A DNA stretch of 32,469 bases from Candidatus Paralachnospira caecorum (GTDB lineage: Bacteria; Bacillota; Clostridia; Lachnospirales; Lachnospiraceae), in NCBI GenBank assembly GCA_904379015.1, contig CAJFHG010000035.1, positions 1 through 32,469 on the forward strand. The letters are read 5' to 3'. Position numbers and translations under genes: made by a program. The notes beneath the pieces were generated by a model. It was not told where the DNA came from, did no database searches, and saw only the letters and a list, made by a program, of their open reading frames with translations. Shown here one piece after another: positions 7,639 to 15,001 of the stretch. The stretch's first letter is position 1. Each line of letters begins with the position of its first letter.

Positions 7639-8925
7639 TTACAGGGCCGCGATTTCCGCGGATGCCTGAAGGAACTTGTCAACCTCCTCCTTAGAGTTGC
7701 AGTGAATCGGTGATACGCGGATCACGCCGTCCAGGCCGAAGGATTCCACGATTCTCTTGGAATAATGGCTCGGAGACTTGCGCTCGAATACGTAAACTCC
7801 CCTTTTCACGTATTCTTTTACCGCTGATGTCACATCCATGTTGTCAAAGGTGATCGGAAGAATGAAATCTCTCTGTGTCAGATCCGGATTGTCACACTGT
7901 ACCGTCAGGCCCTTGATGGCACGCAGTCCGGGCAGCTTGTCTGTTCCCTCCAGCGCACGGTTCAGAAGCGCGCGCTCATGAAGCTCGATCCGGTTCATGC
8001 CCTCCACAAACAGATCTCTTCTGTTATCGCTTTCCAGATACTGAGAACCCAGCCAGCACACATAATCAACGATCGCGGAATAATTCGCGAACAGATGAGG
8101 CGCCGTAGATCCCAGCTCCCACTGGCCCAGAGGGTAGCAGAGAATCCTGTTGTGAGGCAGCACGGAACATCTGTCCGATACCCAGCCGATGCCGGAGCCC
8201 CGCAGGCCGAAGAATTTATAGGGCGCAAAATCCATCGCGTCGATTTCCAGCTCCTCTACGTTCACCGCCGCGTGAGGAATATGCTGAACCGCGTCCACGA
8301 CAATGTAGATGTCCGGTTTAATGGCCCTCGCCGCTTTTACGAAGGCGGGAATATCATTGACCGCGCCGGTAATGTTGCAGGAATACATGCAGCTCAGAAG
8401 CACCGTATCCTTGTCAACCAGACGCTCCACCTCAGATACGTCGATGCCGCCGGTGGCAGGGTTGCTCTGCATTACGCGCAGCTCCAGATTGTATTTCTCC
8501 GCGTAATACTGCACGGAATCAAATCCTGACGGATGCTCCAGACAGGACACGACCATATTTTTCCCGGGGATCGCGCCCGCGATCGCGCCGATGATATTGA
8601 ACATGGTCTGAGATGCGGAAAGCATCGTAATAATGGATCCCTTATCCGTACCAAAAATCGTCCTCAGATCCTCATAGCCTTTATCCACATAAGCGCCCTG
8701 GATATCGGCCTGCTTCTGATGACGGCCGGGGCAGTCGGGATTTGTGTCCACTTTTACGGACTCGGCGCAGGCTTTCAGCCTCAGAGATCCGCCTGAATTT
8801 TCAAAAAATACCCTTTCGCCGAAATCATCATGATCGATGTTGCAGAAGCGGTCCCGCACCTGCTTCTGGATCTCGTCAGAAAACATCAGGCCCTGCGGAT
8901 AATCGTTCGGATTAATAATTCCCAT
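7639..8925 (-). CDS. Class V aminotransferase-fold PLP enzyme
   Basis: A 428-residue PLP enzyme of the class V family (cysteine desulfurase, isopenicillin-N-epimerase-like and kynureninase-like proteins). The PLP-binding Asp211-x2-Gln214-His215 motif (VVDAVQHIPH) and the Schiff-base Lys237 in FAPYKFFG are visible. SASQTMFN near 103-110 matches the phosphate-binding loop. The N-terminal part (VFFENSGGS) is like the YFDNAATT start of the family. The ATG at 8925 follows AAGGAG and lies 13 bases after the preceding stop. It could remove an amino group, cleave a C-S or C-C bond, or epimerise. Its place with an importer and dehydrogenases favours a catabolic role on an amino-bearing substrate. Confidence 0.88.
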   Translation of the reverse strand: MGIINPNDYPQGLMFSDEIQKQVRDRFCNIDHDDFGERVFFENSGGSLRLKACAESVKVDTNPDCPGRHQKQADIQGAYVDKGYEDLRTIFGTDKGSIITMLSASQTMFNIIGAIAGAIPGKNMVVSCLEHPSGFDSVQYYAEKYNLELRVMQSNPATGGIDVSEVERLVDKDTVLLSCMYSCNITGAVNDIPAFVKAARAIKPDIYIVVDAVQHIPHAAVNVEELEIDAMDFAPYKFFGLRGSGIGWVSDRCSVLPHNRILCYPLGQWELGSTAPHLFANYSAIVDYVCWLGSQYLESDNRRDLFVEGMNRIELHERALLNRALEGTDKLPGLRAIKGLTVQCDNPDLTQRDFILPITFDNMDVTSAVKEYVKRGVYVFERKSPSHYSKRIVESFGLDGVIRVSPIHCNSKEEVDKFLQASAEIAAL

Positions 8926-8938
8926 GATTCCTATCTCC

Positions 8939-9949
8939 TTATTTGTTGTCGGGATCCAGGATGGTTCCCTTGATGAACTCGTCTGCCAGCTTGCCGTCCT
9001 TCAGAATCACATTTCCGTCTACCGTAAGGGTGGGATTTCTGAATACACAGTCAAGGTGAGACGCGCAGTTATTGGTTCCGGCAAAGCCTCTGTCATCGCC
9101 GACTCCGAAATGCACGGTGCCGTAGCAGCCTTCATCCTCCAGCATTCTGCCGGTCAGGTCACAGGCAGGATTCATTCCGATGCCGATTTCACCGATATGA
9201 TACTGCTCGCCGTTCTTATAGGTCGCGCTCAGGTCATCAAGGATCTTTTTGAAAATCTCAGCCTGTTCTCCGCCGGAGATTCCCACGATCTTGCTTCCCT
9301 TGATATCAAACCGGATCGGCTCCTTGATCAGGCCCAGCAGGGGATGAGGAATCGAACCGTCTATGTAGGCCACGCCTTCCATGGTGCCGTCGTTTGCTCC
9401 GATCGCGCACTCAATATCGGGCGGTGAAGAAGACTGGCCGGGGACAATGCTGCGGCCATACTGGGGCAGATTGATCCTTCCGGTAATATCCGCTGTAACA
9501 TGCGTTCCCGAAGGCGTGGTGATTTCCACCTTGCTCCCCTGGAAAACCTTCGCGACACGGTCCATGACCTCGCCCATTCCGATAAAATCCGCGTACAGAC
9601 CGCCGCTCTCCAGCATACGCTGATCGAAATCCGAGCAGTTCAGATCTCGGGCTCCGTTGGCGCACGCATTCCGCTTCGCGTCTGTGGAGGAAATTGAGAA
9701 TGTAGTAGGACGGAAAATAACGTCCGCCGCCATCATGGCCGCTGCCACCAGCGCCGTCGGCTCCTCGCCGTGGGTCGTCTGGGTAGGCATCATGATCAGA
9801 CTTCTTTCAGGATACTCCTCTGCGGCATCCCACAGCGCCTGGGCGATGGGAAGCGCGTCCGGGTCAGTGATGATCAGGATCTTTTCATCCTTTTTACACT
9901 GAGCGCATACATCAAGAAGTGTCTGACAAGCTTTGTAGATCTTCTTCAT
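8939..9949 (-). CDS. M29 aminopeptidase/NicX-family metalloenzyme
   Basis: This 336-residue protein resembles the family containing thermophilic M29 aminopeptidases and 2,5-dihydroxypyridine 5,6-dioxygenase NicX. The metal-binding region is visible near the C-terminus: a conserved GEIGIGMNPACDLTGRMLEDE stretch (only partly shown here by its ends, residues 253-273), then His280 (VHFGVG) and His298-x-Asp300 (SHLD). The ATG at 9949 follows AAAGGGAG. The host appears anaerobic, so an oxygen-using ring cleavage is unlikely; a hydrolase or other metal-dependent reaction is more plausible. It is the second gene of the operon, 41 bases after the AroE-like gene. Annotating it as an ordinary peptidase would be unsafe, because most members of this branch lack a proven substrate. 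Confidence 0.8.
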   Translation of the reverse strand: MKKIYKACQTLLDVCAQCKKDEKILIITDPDALPIAQALWDAAEEYPERSLIMMPTQTTHGEEPTALVAAAMMAADVIFRPTTFSISSTDAKRNACANGARDLNCSDFDQRMLESGGLYADFIGMGEVMDRVAKVFQGSKVEITTPSGTHVTADITGRINLPQYGRSIVPGQSSSPPDIECAIGANDGTMEGVAYIDGSIPHPLLGLIKEPIRFDIKGSKIVGISGGEQAEIFKKILDDLSATYKNGEQYHIGEIGIGMNPACDLTGRMLEDEGCYGTVHFGVGDDRGFAGTNNCASHLDCVFRNPTLTVDGNVILKDGKLADEFIKGTILDPDNK

Positions 9950-9990
9950 AATTTTGCTCCCTTTCTTATATTTTATTATGACTACCGGCC

Positions 9991-10896
9991 TTAAAGACCA
10001 AAGTAGCTGTATACATTTTTCCTGGATTTCTCCATGGACTCCGGCGAGGGCTTGAATCCAAAGCAGAATTCAAAAATCTCCCCCAGCTGTCCCAGCATCA
10101 TATCGACGCCGTAGATCATCTTATGTCCTTTTTCCTTCGCCTTCGCGGCAAATTTTGTCATAGGCGGATTGACAATGTTTTCCATTACGACCGCCTCCGG
10201 TTTCAGCTTGTCGATAAAGCCGAGATATTCATAATCCGCCGGGAATCCGAACAGCCCCTGGGGCGTCGCCTGCATCAGGAAATCGCATCTGGCCGCCGCC
10301 AGATCCAGATTGTCATTGGTGTAAGGAAGATACTCGATTTCCATATCTGTATGCTCGCGGACCACATCGATCAAGTGCTGTGCCCTCGCGGCCGTGCGGT
10401 TGATCAGCGTGACCTTTCTGGCTCCGTGCTCCGCCATGCACAGCAGGATCACTCCCACAATGCTGCCGGCGCCGATGATGGCCACTTCCATGCCCTTCAC
10501 ATCCACGCCCGCGTTGATGATGGCCGCCATGTTTCCTTTTCCGTCGAAGCCGGCGCCGTGAAGCTTTCCGTCCTCATCCACTCTGACCGCGTTGACAGAA
10601 TTGAAAATCCTGGAATGCTCATCCACCACGTCCAGATAAGGAATGATCGCCGCCTTATGAGGCATGGTAATGGTAAAATGTCTCATCCCCAGCGTCTTGA
10701 AGGCTTTGATGAAATCTTCAAGGCCTCCCTCCGGGATCTCCACCGGCCACATGATCTCATCGATCCCGTTTCCCTCAAACAGAGGATTGTAGCCATAGGA
10801 ACCGCTGCTCTGTCCCATCGGACATCCGATCATGGGAAACAGCTTGGTGTTCATCGTGAACGTCAGATGCTTGTCAACATCGATATTCATTGCCAT
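9991..10896 (-). CDS. Shikimate/quinate dehydrogenase-like protein
   Basis: First gene of the operon, 301 residues. The AroE fold is clear. The N-terminal substrate domain contains ITMPHK with catalytic Lys81, NSVNAV with Asn102, and GFDGKG with Asp118. The NADP domain has GAGSIVG (about 142-148) and INRT, which usually signals NADP preference. The substrate loop reads GQSSGSYGYNPLF where biosynthetic AroE has G-H-S-x-S-P-x-x-H-N. A position usually occupied by Ser-Pro is changed, so the substrate may differ from shikimate. A GTG at 10905 lies inside the AGGAGG ribosome site; the ATG at 10896 has correct spacing. Linkage to an importer and a LacI regulator argues for catabolism, not aromatic amino acid synthesis. 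Confidence 0.88.
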   Translation of the reverse strand: MAMNIDVDKHLTFTMNTKLFPMIGCPMGQSSGSYGYNPLFEGNGIDEIMWPVEIPEGGLEDFIKAFKTLGMRHFTITMPHKAAIIPYLDVVDEHSRIFNSVNAVRVDEDGKLHGAGFDGKGNMAAIINAGVDVKGMEVAIIGAGSIVGVILLCMAEHGARKVTLINRTAARAQHLIDVVREHTDMEIEYLPYTNDNLDLAAARCDFLMQATPQGLFGFPADYEYLGFIDKLKPEAVVMENIVNPPMTKFAAKAKEKGHKMIYGVDMMLGQLGEIFEFCFGFKPSPESMEKSRKNVYSYFGL

Positions 10897-10917
10897 TTTC
10901 GCCACCTCCTGTTTTTA

Positions 10918-10931
10918 TAAACTCGAGTTTA
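10918..10931. promoter_or_regulatory. LacI-family operator O1 (perfect palindrome)
   Basis: TAAACTCGAGTTTA is a perfect 14-base palindrome with a central CG, the usual form for LacI/CcpA-type sites. It lies 22 bases upstream of the AroE-like start and downstream of the predicted promoter, a position suited to repression by roadblock. A near copy is at 11129-11142. Confidence 0.8.
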
Positions 10932-10944
10932 GTTTTTTTGGAAA

Positions 10945-10995
10945 ATGAAAGAGAATCGCTGAATTTTTAACAAAATTAGCCTCCTTCTCTTTCAT
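10945..10995 (-). other. Long hairpin in the 5' leader of the catabolic operon
   Basis: Perfect 11-base arms (10945-10955 ATGAAAGAGAA and 10985-10995) enclose an inner imperfect stem (GCT with AGC, and A/T pairs). The predicted transcript starts near 11014, so this structure would fill much of the leader. It ends 13 bases before operator O1. It could be an RNA control element or a binding site; no known riboswitch class is recognised. Confidence 0.55.
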
Positions 10996-11021
10996 GCTTT
11001 CAGTGTTTATCCTATGTCTCT

Positions 11022-11050
11022 GTTTTAGCATAATCACATTTTTCTGTCAA
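11022..11050 (-). promoter_or_regulatory. Promoter of the catabolic/transport operon
   Basis: On the minus strand TTGACA (11045-11050), a 17-base spacer ending in TGC, and TAAAAC (11022-11027). The perfect -35 and extended -10 compensate for the weaker -10. Transcription would start near 11014, giving a leader of about 110 bases that contains the hairpin and operator O1. Confidence 0.75.
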
Positions 11051-11128
11051 TCGTTTTTTGAAATTATGTGCATTCTATCTAACTCCTCCCCCTGATTTTT
11101 ATACAATTTATACAATTTTTATGTTTTA

Positions 11129-11142
11129 TAAACTCGTATTTA
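11129..11142. promoter_or_regulatory. LacI-family operator O2 (near copy of O1)
   Basis: TAAACTCGTATTTA shares with O1 a 13-base run, TTTTATAAACTCG, and differs in the right half. Its centre is 211 bases from that of O1, about 20 helical turns. It lies 24 bases upstream of the lacI -35, so it could serve a repression loop or autoregulation. Confidence 0.7.
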
Positions 11143-11165
11143 CCTTCTTTTAATTGGAAAAACTG

Positions 11166-11194
11166 TTGAATTTCACCGCCCGCGATGATATAAT
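11166..11194 (+). promoter_or_regulatory. Promoter of the lacI-type regulator gene
   Basis: TTGAAT (11166-11171), 17-base spacer and a consensus TATAAT (11189-11194). It is divergent from the catabolic operon promoter. Transcription would start about 25 bases before the GTG start codon. Confidence 0.85.
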
Positions 11195-11226
11195 TCAGGT
11201 ATGAATGAGGGGAAAGGAGTTTTAAC

Positions 11227-12345
11227 GTGGTTACTCGAAATGATGTCGCCAGACTTGCCAAGGTATCTCCGGCTGTTGTTTCCTATGTCATCAATAATTC
11301 CAACTATGTCAGCGAAGAAAAACGCCAGGCCGTGCTGGCCGCCATCGAAAAGCTGAATTACATACCCAATCAGAACGCGAAGAATCTGCGCCAGGGGCGT
11401 ACCCATATGATCGCGGTGGTGCGCGGCTCCCAGCAGAACGATATGTTCAACGACCTGCTTTTTTATCTGGAAAATATCGCCAATTCCCGCGGTTATCACA
11501 TCGCGCTGATCACTGTTTTAAAAACAAAGGATTATTACGCGACGGAGGATTTTGTGGACACTCTGATCAGCCGTCATTATGACGCGGTCTTCGTCGCCAA
11601 CAGCTCACTCACCGAGCAGCAGCTGAACAGGCTGTCGAAAAGCGGCGCGAAGGTCCTGCTTTTTGTTACCCGTGATTATTATATTCTGGATTCTTCCATC
11701 AGCCGGATCGTCCCCCATTACCGGATGGGGGTAAAAAACATTGTCAACCGTCTGATCGAGCTGGGGCACCGGCGGATCTCCATTCTGCCTAACCTGTCCT
11801 ATCCCAAGGATCAGCACAGCGTCAGCAATCACCGTTTCGCGGGATACATGGACGCGCTTATGGATCATCAGCTTGCTCTGAACATGCAGTATGTACCGTC
11901 GTCCTGTCAGAATCTGTCTGATGTCGCCGATTTTGTATACCGCATGTTTGACCCTTCCGTCACCCCGGATCCGCCTACCGCCATCTGCGCGGACGAGCCC
12001 TTCGTGGTGGCTACGGTCCTGAAGCAGCTTGTCTCCATGGGGATCCGGGTACCTGAGGAGGTTTCCCTGGTCTGCTTCAGTAATTCGACTCTGGCTACGG
12101 TCACCACGCCGGAGCTGACTGCCGTCGGCTTTGATCCCAACGAGTTCGCCTCTGTTTCCATGGAAATGATGGAGAACCTGATCAACGGCAATTCCAGCCA
12201 GACCCGGATCATCGATCTGAATTACTACAAACGCAGCAGCGTCGCGCCTCCGCCTTCCCGGAGGCCAAAGGCAAAGCTGCCCGAAACCTATCAATCCCAT
12301 TCCGGCCGCTCCGCGGCGGAACCATCAAAGGAGGAACTGCAATGA
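11227..12345 (+). CDS. LacI/GalR-family transcriptional regulator
   Basis: A 372-residue regulator. The N-terminal LacI helix-turn-helix spans about residues 3-50 ([21 protein letters not shown]), followed by the hinge helix ([12 protein letters not shown]) and a periplasmic-binding-protein-like effector domain (about 60-325). The C-terminal 40-45 residues are rich in Pro, Ser and Lys and go beyond the usual family end. The start is GTG at 11227, with AAAGGAG seven bases upstream. It is divergent from the AroE-like/transport operon, and two matching CG-centred palindromes lie between them. It therefore very likely represses that operon and responds to its substrate or an early intermediate. 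Its stop overlaps the aldo/keto reductase start by four bases. Confidence 0.92.
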   Translation: MVTRNDVARLAKVSPAVVSYVINNSNYVSEEKRQAVLAAIEKLNYIPNQNAKNLRQGRTHMIAVVRGSQQNDMFNDLLFYLENIANSRGYHIALITVLKTKDYYATEDFVDTLISRHYDAVFVANSSLTEQQLNRLSKSGAKVLLFVTRDYYILDSSISRIVPHYRMGVKNIVNRLIELGHRRISILPNLSYPKDQHSVSNHRFAGYMDALMDHQLALNMQYVPSSCQNLSDVADFVYRMFDPSVTPDPPTAICADEPFVVATVLKQLVSMGIRVPEEVSLVCFSNSTLATVTTPELTAVGFDPNEFASVSMEMMENLINGNSSQTRIIDLNYYKRSSVAPPPSRRPKAKLPETYQSHSGRSAAEPSKEELQ

Positions 12346-13463
12346 ACGCAAAAAAACTGGGGTTCGGCCTGATGAGGCTTCCCTCTCTTGATCCCGACGA
12401 TCCTTCCAAAATCGATATCGAACAGGTGAAGCAAATGGTAGATGCCTTTCTTGAAAGGGGATTCACTTATTTCGATACGGCCTGGATGTACTGCGGCTTT
12501 CAGAGCGAATGCGCCGCGAAGGAGGCTCTGGTGGACCGCCACCCGAGGGACAGCTTTACCCTGGCGGACAAGCTGCCCGCACGCTTCCTGAAGACAAAAG
12601 AAGACCGGGACCGGATTTTCAATGAACAGCTGAAAAAGACCGGCGCCGGCTATTTTGACTACTACCTGCTCCACGACGTGGGCGCGGATCACTATAAGAT
12701 CTTCCAGGCCCTCGACTGCTTTACATGGCTCAGGGAAAAGAAGGAAGCCGGTCTCGTGAAGCACATCGGCTTTTCCTTCCACGACACTCCCGAGCTGCTG
12801 GATCAGGTCCTGACCGCCCATCCGGAGGCTGAGTTCGTCCAGCTTCAGATCAATTATCTCGACTGGGACAGCGCGGGCGTTCAGTCGCGCGCCTGCTATG
12901 AAACGGCCGTAAAGCACGGAAAGCCGGTGATCGTCATGGAGCCGGTCAAGGGCGGCACCCTGGCGAAGGTGCCCCAGTCGGTGGAGGAGCATTTCAAGGC
13001 TTATCATCCGGATATGTCCGTCCCTTCCTGGGCCATCCGCTTCGCCGCCGGCCATGACCATGTGATGATGGTCCTGAGCGGCATGAGCAACATGGAACAG
13101 ATTCTGGACAACACCGGCTATATGGCCGATTTCAGGCCTCTGGATGAAGAAGAGCTGCGGCTGGTCCGTCAGGCCGCGGACCTGATCAACGCCGACATCG
13201 CCATCCCCTGTACAGGCTGCTCCTACTGTACCGACGGATGTCCTCAGAACATCCCCATCCCCAGATACTTTTCTCTGTACAATGCCGACAGGCAGGAGAT
13301 CAAGGAGAAAACATGGAGGCCCCAGAGAGAATATTATTCCCGGCTCACCGATTCCTTCGGAAAAGCCAGCGACTGTCTGGAATGCGGCCAGTGCGAAGGA
13401 GTCTGTCCCCAGCACCTGCCCGTGATCCGGTATCTGAAGGAGGTCGCGGATTATTTTGAATGA
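12342..13463 (+). CDS. Aldo/keto reductase with C-terminal 4Fe-4S domain
   Basis: A 373-residue fusion. An AKR barrel occupies about residues 1-275, starting with [11 protein letters not shown], with the catalytic Asp/Tyr/Lys set expected around FDTAWMY and LADKLP. A bacterial ferredoxin-like domain carries two Cys clusters, [12 protein letters not shown] (about 287-298) and [12 protein letters not shown] (about 346-357). This architecture is common in anaerobes and implies electron exchange through Fe-S clusters as well as NAD(P)H. The ATG overlaps the regulator stop (ATGA) and has its own AGGAGG site, so regulator and enzyme are coupled. It probably works on the same substrate as the divergent operon. 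Confidence 0.9.
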   Translation: MNAKKLGFGLMRLPSLDPDDPSKIDIEQVKQMVDAFLERGFTYFDTAWMYCGFQSECAAKEALVDRHPRDSFTLADKLPARFLKTKEDRDRIFNEQLKKTGAGYFDYYLLHDVGADHYKIFQALDCFTWLREKKEAGLVKHIGFSFHDTPELLDQVLTAHPEAEFVQLQINYLDWDSAGVQSRACYETAVKHGKPVIVMEPVKGGTLAKVPQSVEEHFKAYHPDMSVPSWAIRFAAGHDHVMMVLSGMSNMEQILDNTGYMADFRPLDEEELRLVRQAADLINADIAIPCTGCSYCTDGCPQNIPIPRYFSLYNADRQEIKEKTWRPQREYYSRLTDSFGKASDCLECGQCEGVCPQHLPVIRYLKEVADYFE

Positions 13464-13513
13464 TATTGACGCAGAAAAGCGGTTTTGGATTTTGTCTGCA
13501 TAGGCGAATTGAT

Positions 13514-13539
13514 GAGAGAGAACCTTCCGGTTCTCTCTC
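13514..13539. terminator. Bidirectional terminator between AKR and nitroreductase genes
   Basis: A perfect 11-base stem (GAGAGAGAACC and its complement) with a TTCC loop, followed on the plus strand by TTATTT. It lies 50 bases after the AKR stop and directly abuts the nitroreductase stop codon on the other strand. Confidence 0.88.
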
Positions 13540-14118
13540 TTATTTGATCAGGATCTCCTCCAGGGAACGCTTGGGGACGAAATGATGTCCGTTCTCATCC
13601 CGGTAATAGCGAATATCTCCGTCTTCCCCAACCGGCACCAGCGTGATCTCTTCATCCGGCTTTCCCAGCGCCACCACCAGCGTGGGAGCATACCGTTCCG
13701 GAATATGGAAAGCCGCGGCTACCCGATCCGGCCGGAAGCTTCCGATCATGCAGCCTCCGTACCCTGCTTCCGCCGCGGCCAGCAGGATCATCTGGGCGCA
13801 GATCCCCACATCCTTCATATAGTTCTCCGGGCGCAGCCTGCTCTCTGTGTCCTGGCAGATCACAATAAACGCCGTCGCGTGATGTCCCTCCGGCGGAAGT
13901 CTGTAATCCTTCAGGGCGATGGCCCAGGTGGTAAGGGGACGCATCTCCCGCACCTCATCCGGCTCAAAGATCAGACGGTATCTGAGCGTCTGCCGGTTGA
14001 TGCTGCTGGGCGCGTATCTGACATGGTCCACGAACTCCTTCAGCTGCTCCTCTGTAAACGTAACGGACTCATCAAAGCTTCTGTAGCTCCTGCTCTTTTT
14101 CAGCAAATCCTTCAGCAT
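13540..14118 (-). CDS. Nitroreductase-family FMN oxidoreductase
   Basis: A 192-residue member of the nitroreductase family. The N-terminal SRSYRSFDES motif is the FMN phosphate-binding site, APSSINRQTLRY the second flavin-binding segment, and MILLAAAEAGYGGCMIGSF the typical helix before the C-terminal flavin contacts. These enzymes are FMN-dependent and reduce nitro groups, quinones or enones with NAD(P)H; the natural substrate is usually unknown. The ATG at 14118 follows AGGAGGGG. It has its own promoter at 14189-14217 and is a single-gene unit, convergent with the AKR gene. Confidence 0.9.
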   Translation of the reverse strand: MLKDLLKKSRSYRSFDESVTFTEEQLKEFVDHVRYAPSSINRQTLRYRLIFEPDEVREMRPLTTWAIALKDYRLPPEGHHATAFIVICQDTESRLRPENYMKDVGICAQMILLAAAEAGYGGCMIGSFRPDRVAAAFHIPERYAPTLVVALGKPDEEITLVPVGEDGDIRYYRDENGHHFVPKRSLEEILIK

Positions 14119-14188
14119 AAAAACCCCTCCTGTTTTTCATAATGATGAAACCTTCTGTTCTATTTTTCTGCCTCCTGAATTGTCTGTT

Positions 14189-14217
14189 ATTATAATCTAT
14201 TTTTTTCAGAATCACAA
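14189..14217 (-). promoter_or_regulatory. Promoter of the nitroreductase gene
   Basis: On the minus strand TTGTGA (14212-14217), 17-base spacer, consensus TATAAT (14189-14194), giving a leader of about 65 bases. Confidence 0.78.
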
Positions 14218-14264
14218 TTTGTCTTTTTATGTCGTTTTCCCCAAAATCGAAGCGCTGTTTTTAT

Positions 14265-14337
14265 GCAATTTAGATATTTTTATCTGCCATCCTTATTTAC
14301 TTTTTCAGGTTGTCAGTATATAATAGACCTAAATTGC
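14265..14337. promoter_or_regulatory. Inverted repeat flanking the busR promoter, candidate BusR sites
   Basis: GCAATTTAG (14265-14273) and its exact complement CTAAATTGC (14329-14337) are separated by 55 bases that hold the -35 and -10. The right copy overlaps the expected transcription start. Paired sites on both sides of a promoter fit a tetrameric BusR-type repressor that bridges two sites. Confidence 0.55.
14296..14324 (+). promoter_or_regulatory. Promoter of the busR-opuC operon
   Basis: TTTACT (14296-14301), 17-base spacer and consensus TATAAT (14319-14324). The start site would be near 14331, about 32 bases before the GTG start codon. Confidence 0.8.
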
Positions 14338-14362
14338 GGCAACAGGAAAGGTGGCGATCATC

Positions 14363-14992
14363 GTGGAACAATCTGTCGTTCCCGCTCAGTATCTTCAAAT
14401 TGCCCTTGATCTGGCAGAACGGATTGCCAAGGGTGAGCTCCCGGAGGGCCGCCGCGTGTACGGCCGTTCCATTATTGCCTCGGAATACGGAGTTTCTCCC
14501 GAAACGGTCCGAAAGGCATTTCATCTTCTGGCAGATATGGAGGTCATTGAAATCAGGCCCCAGAGCGGAGCTGTCGTGCAGTCCGCGGAAAACGCCAGGC
14601 ATTATATCCAGAATTTTTCCGGGAACGCGGACAGCGCTTCCCTGAAGCGGCGCCTGAAGGATCTGATCTCGGAAGCGTCCGCTGTCAACAAACAGCTTCT
14701 GGATACGGCGGCCGCCCTGCTGAAAAGCAGGGACGCCCATTTCTCCCCGGGGCAGCCGTTTCCCAATTATACCGTTCCGGTCCCGGAGGATTCTCCTCTG
14801 ATCGGAAAGAATATAGGAGAACTGAAATTCTGGCAGTCTACCGGCGCGACGATCGTAGCCATCCGCCGTGGACAGACAGTGATCCTTTCTCCAGGACCTT
14901 ACGCAGAACTTCACGGCGGAGACATCGTCATACTGGTAGGCAGTCCCGACGCGGCTGAAGCTGCCTTCCGGCTGGTTACAGCAAAGGAGTGA
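14363..14992 (+). CDS. busR: BusR-type GntR/RCK_C regulator of osmolyte uptake
   Basis: A 209-residue regulator with a GntR winged helix (about 1-70, including ASEYGVSPETVRKAFHLL), a helical linker with LKRRLKDLISEASAVNKQLLDTA, and a C-terminal RCK_C/TrkA-C domain (about 125-205, with GKNIGELKFWQSTGATIVAI). This domain pair is that of streptococcal and lactococcal BusR, which binds cyclic di-AMP through RCK_C and represses a betaine importer. A GTG at 14351 is in frame but too close to the ribosome site; the GTG at 14363 has AAGGTGG eight bases upstream. The OpuC-type importer follows after nine bases. Cyclic di-AMP control here is inferred from the family. Confidence 0.85.
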   Translation: MEQSVVPAQYLQIALDLAERIAKGELPEGRRVYGRSIIASEYGVSPETVRKAFHLLADMEVIEIRPQSGAVVQSAENARHYIQNFSGNADSASLKRRLKDLISEASAVNKQLLDTAAALLKSRDAHFSPGQPFPNYTVPVPEDSPLIGKNIGELKFWQSTGATIVAIRRGQTVILSPGPYAELHGGDIVILVGSPDAAEAAFRLVTAKE

Positions 14993-15001
14993 GTCTTATT
15001 T

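Noticed and set aside
12291-13415. Long minus-strand open frame of 374 codons opposite the aldo/keto reductase.
   Set aside because: It lies fully antisense to a well-recognised enzyme with Fe-S motifs and crosses the terminator-less region without a ribosome site.
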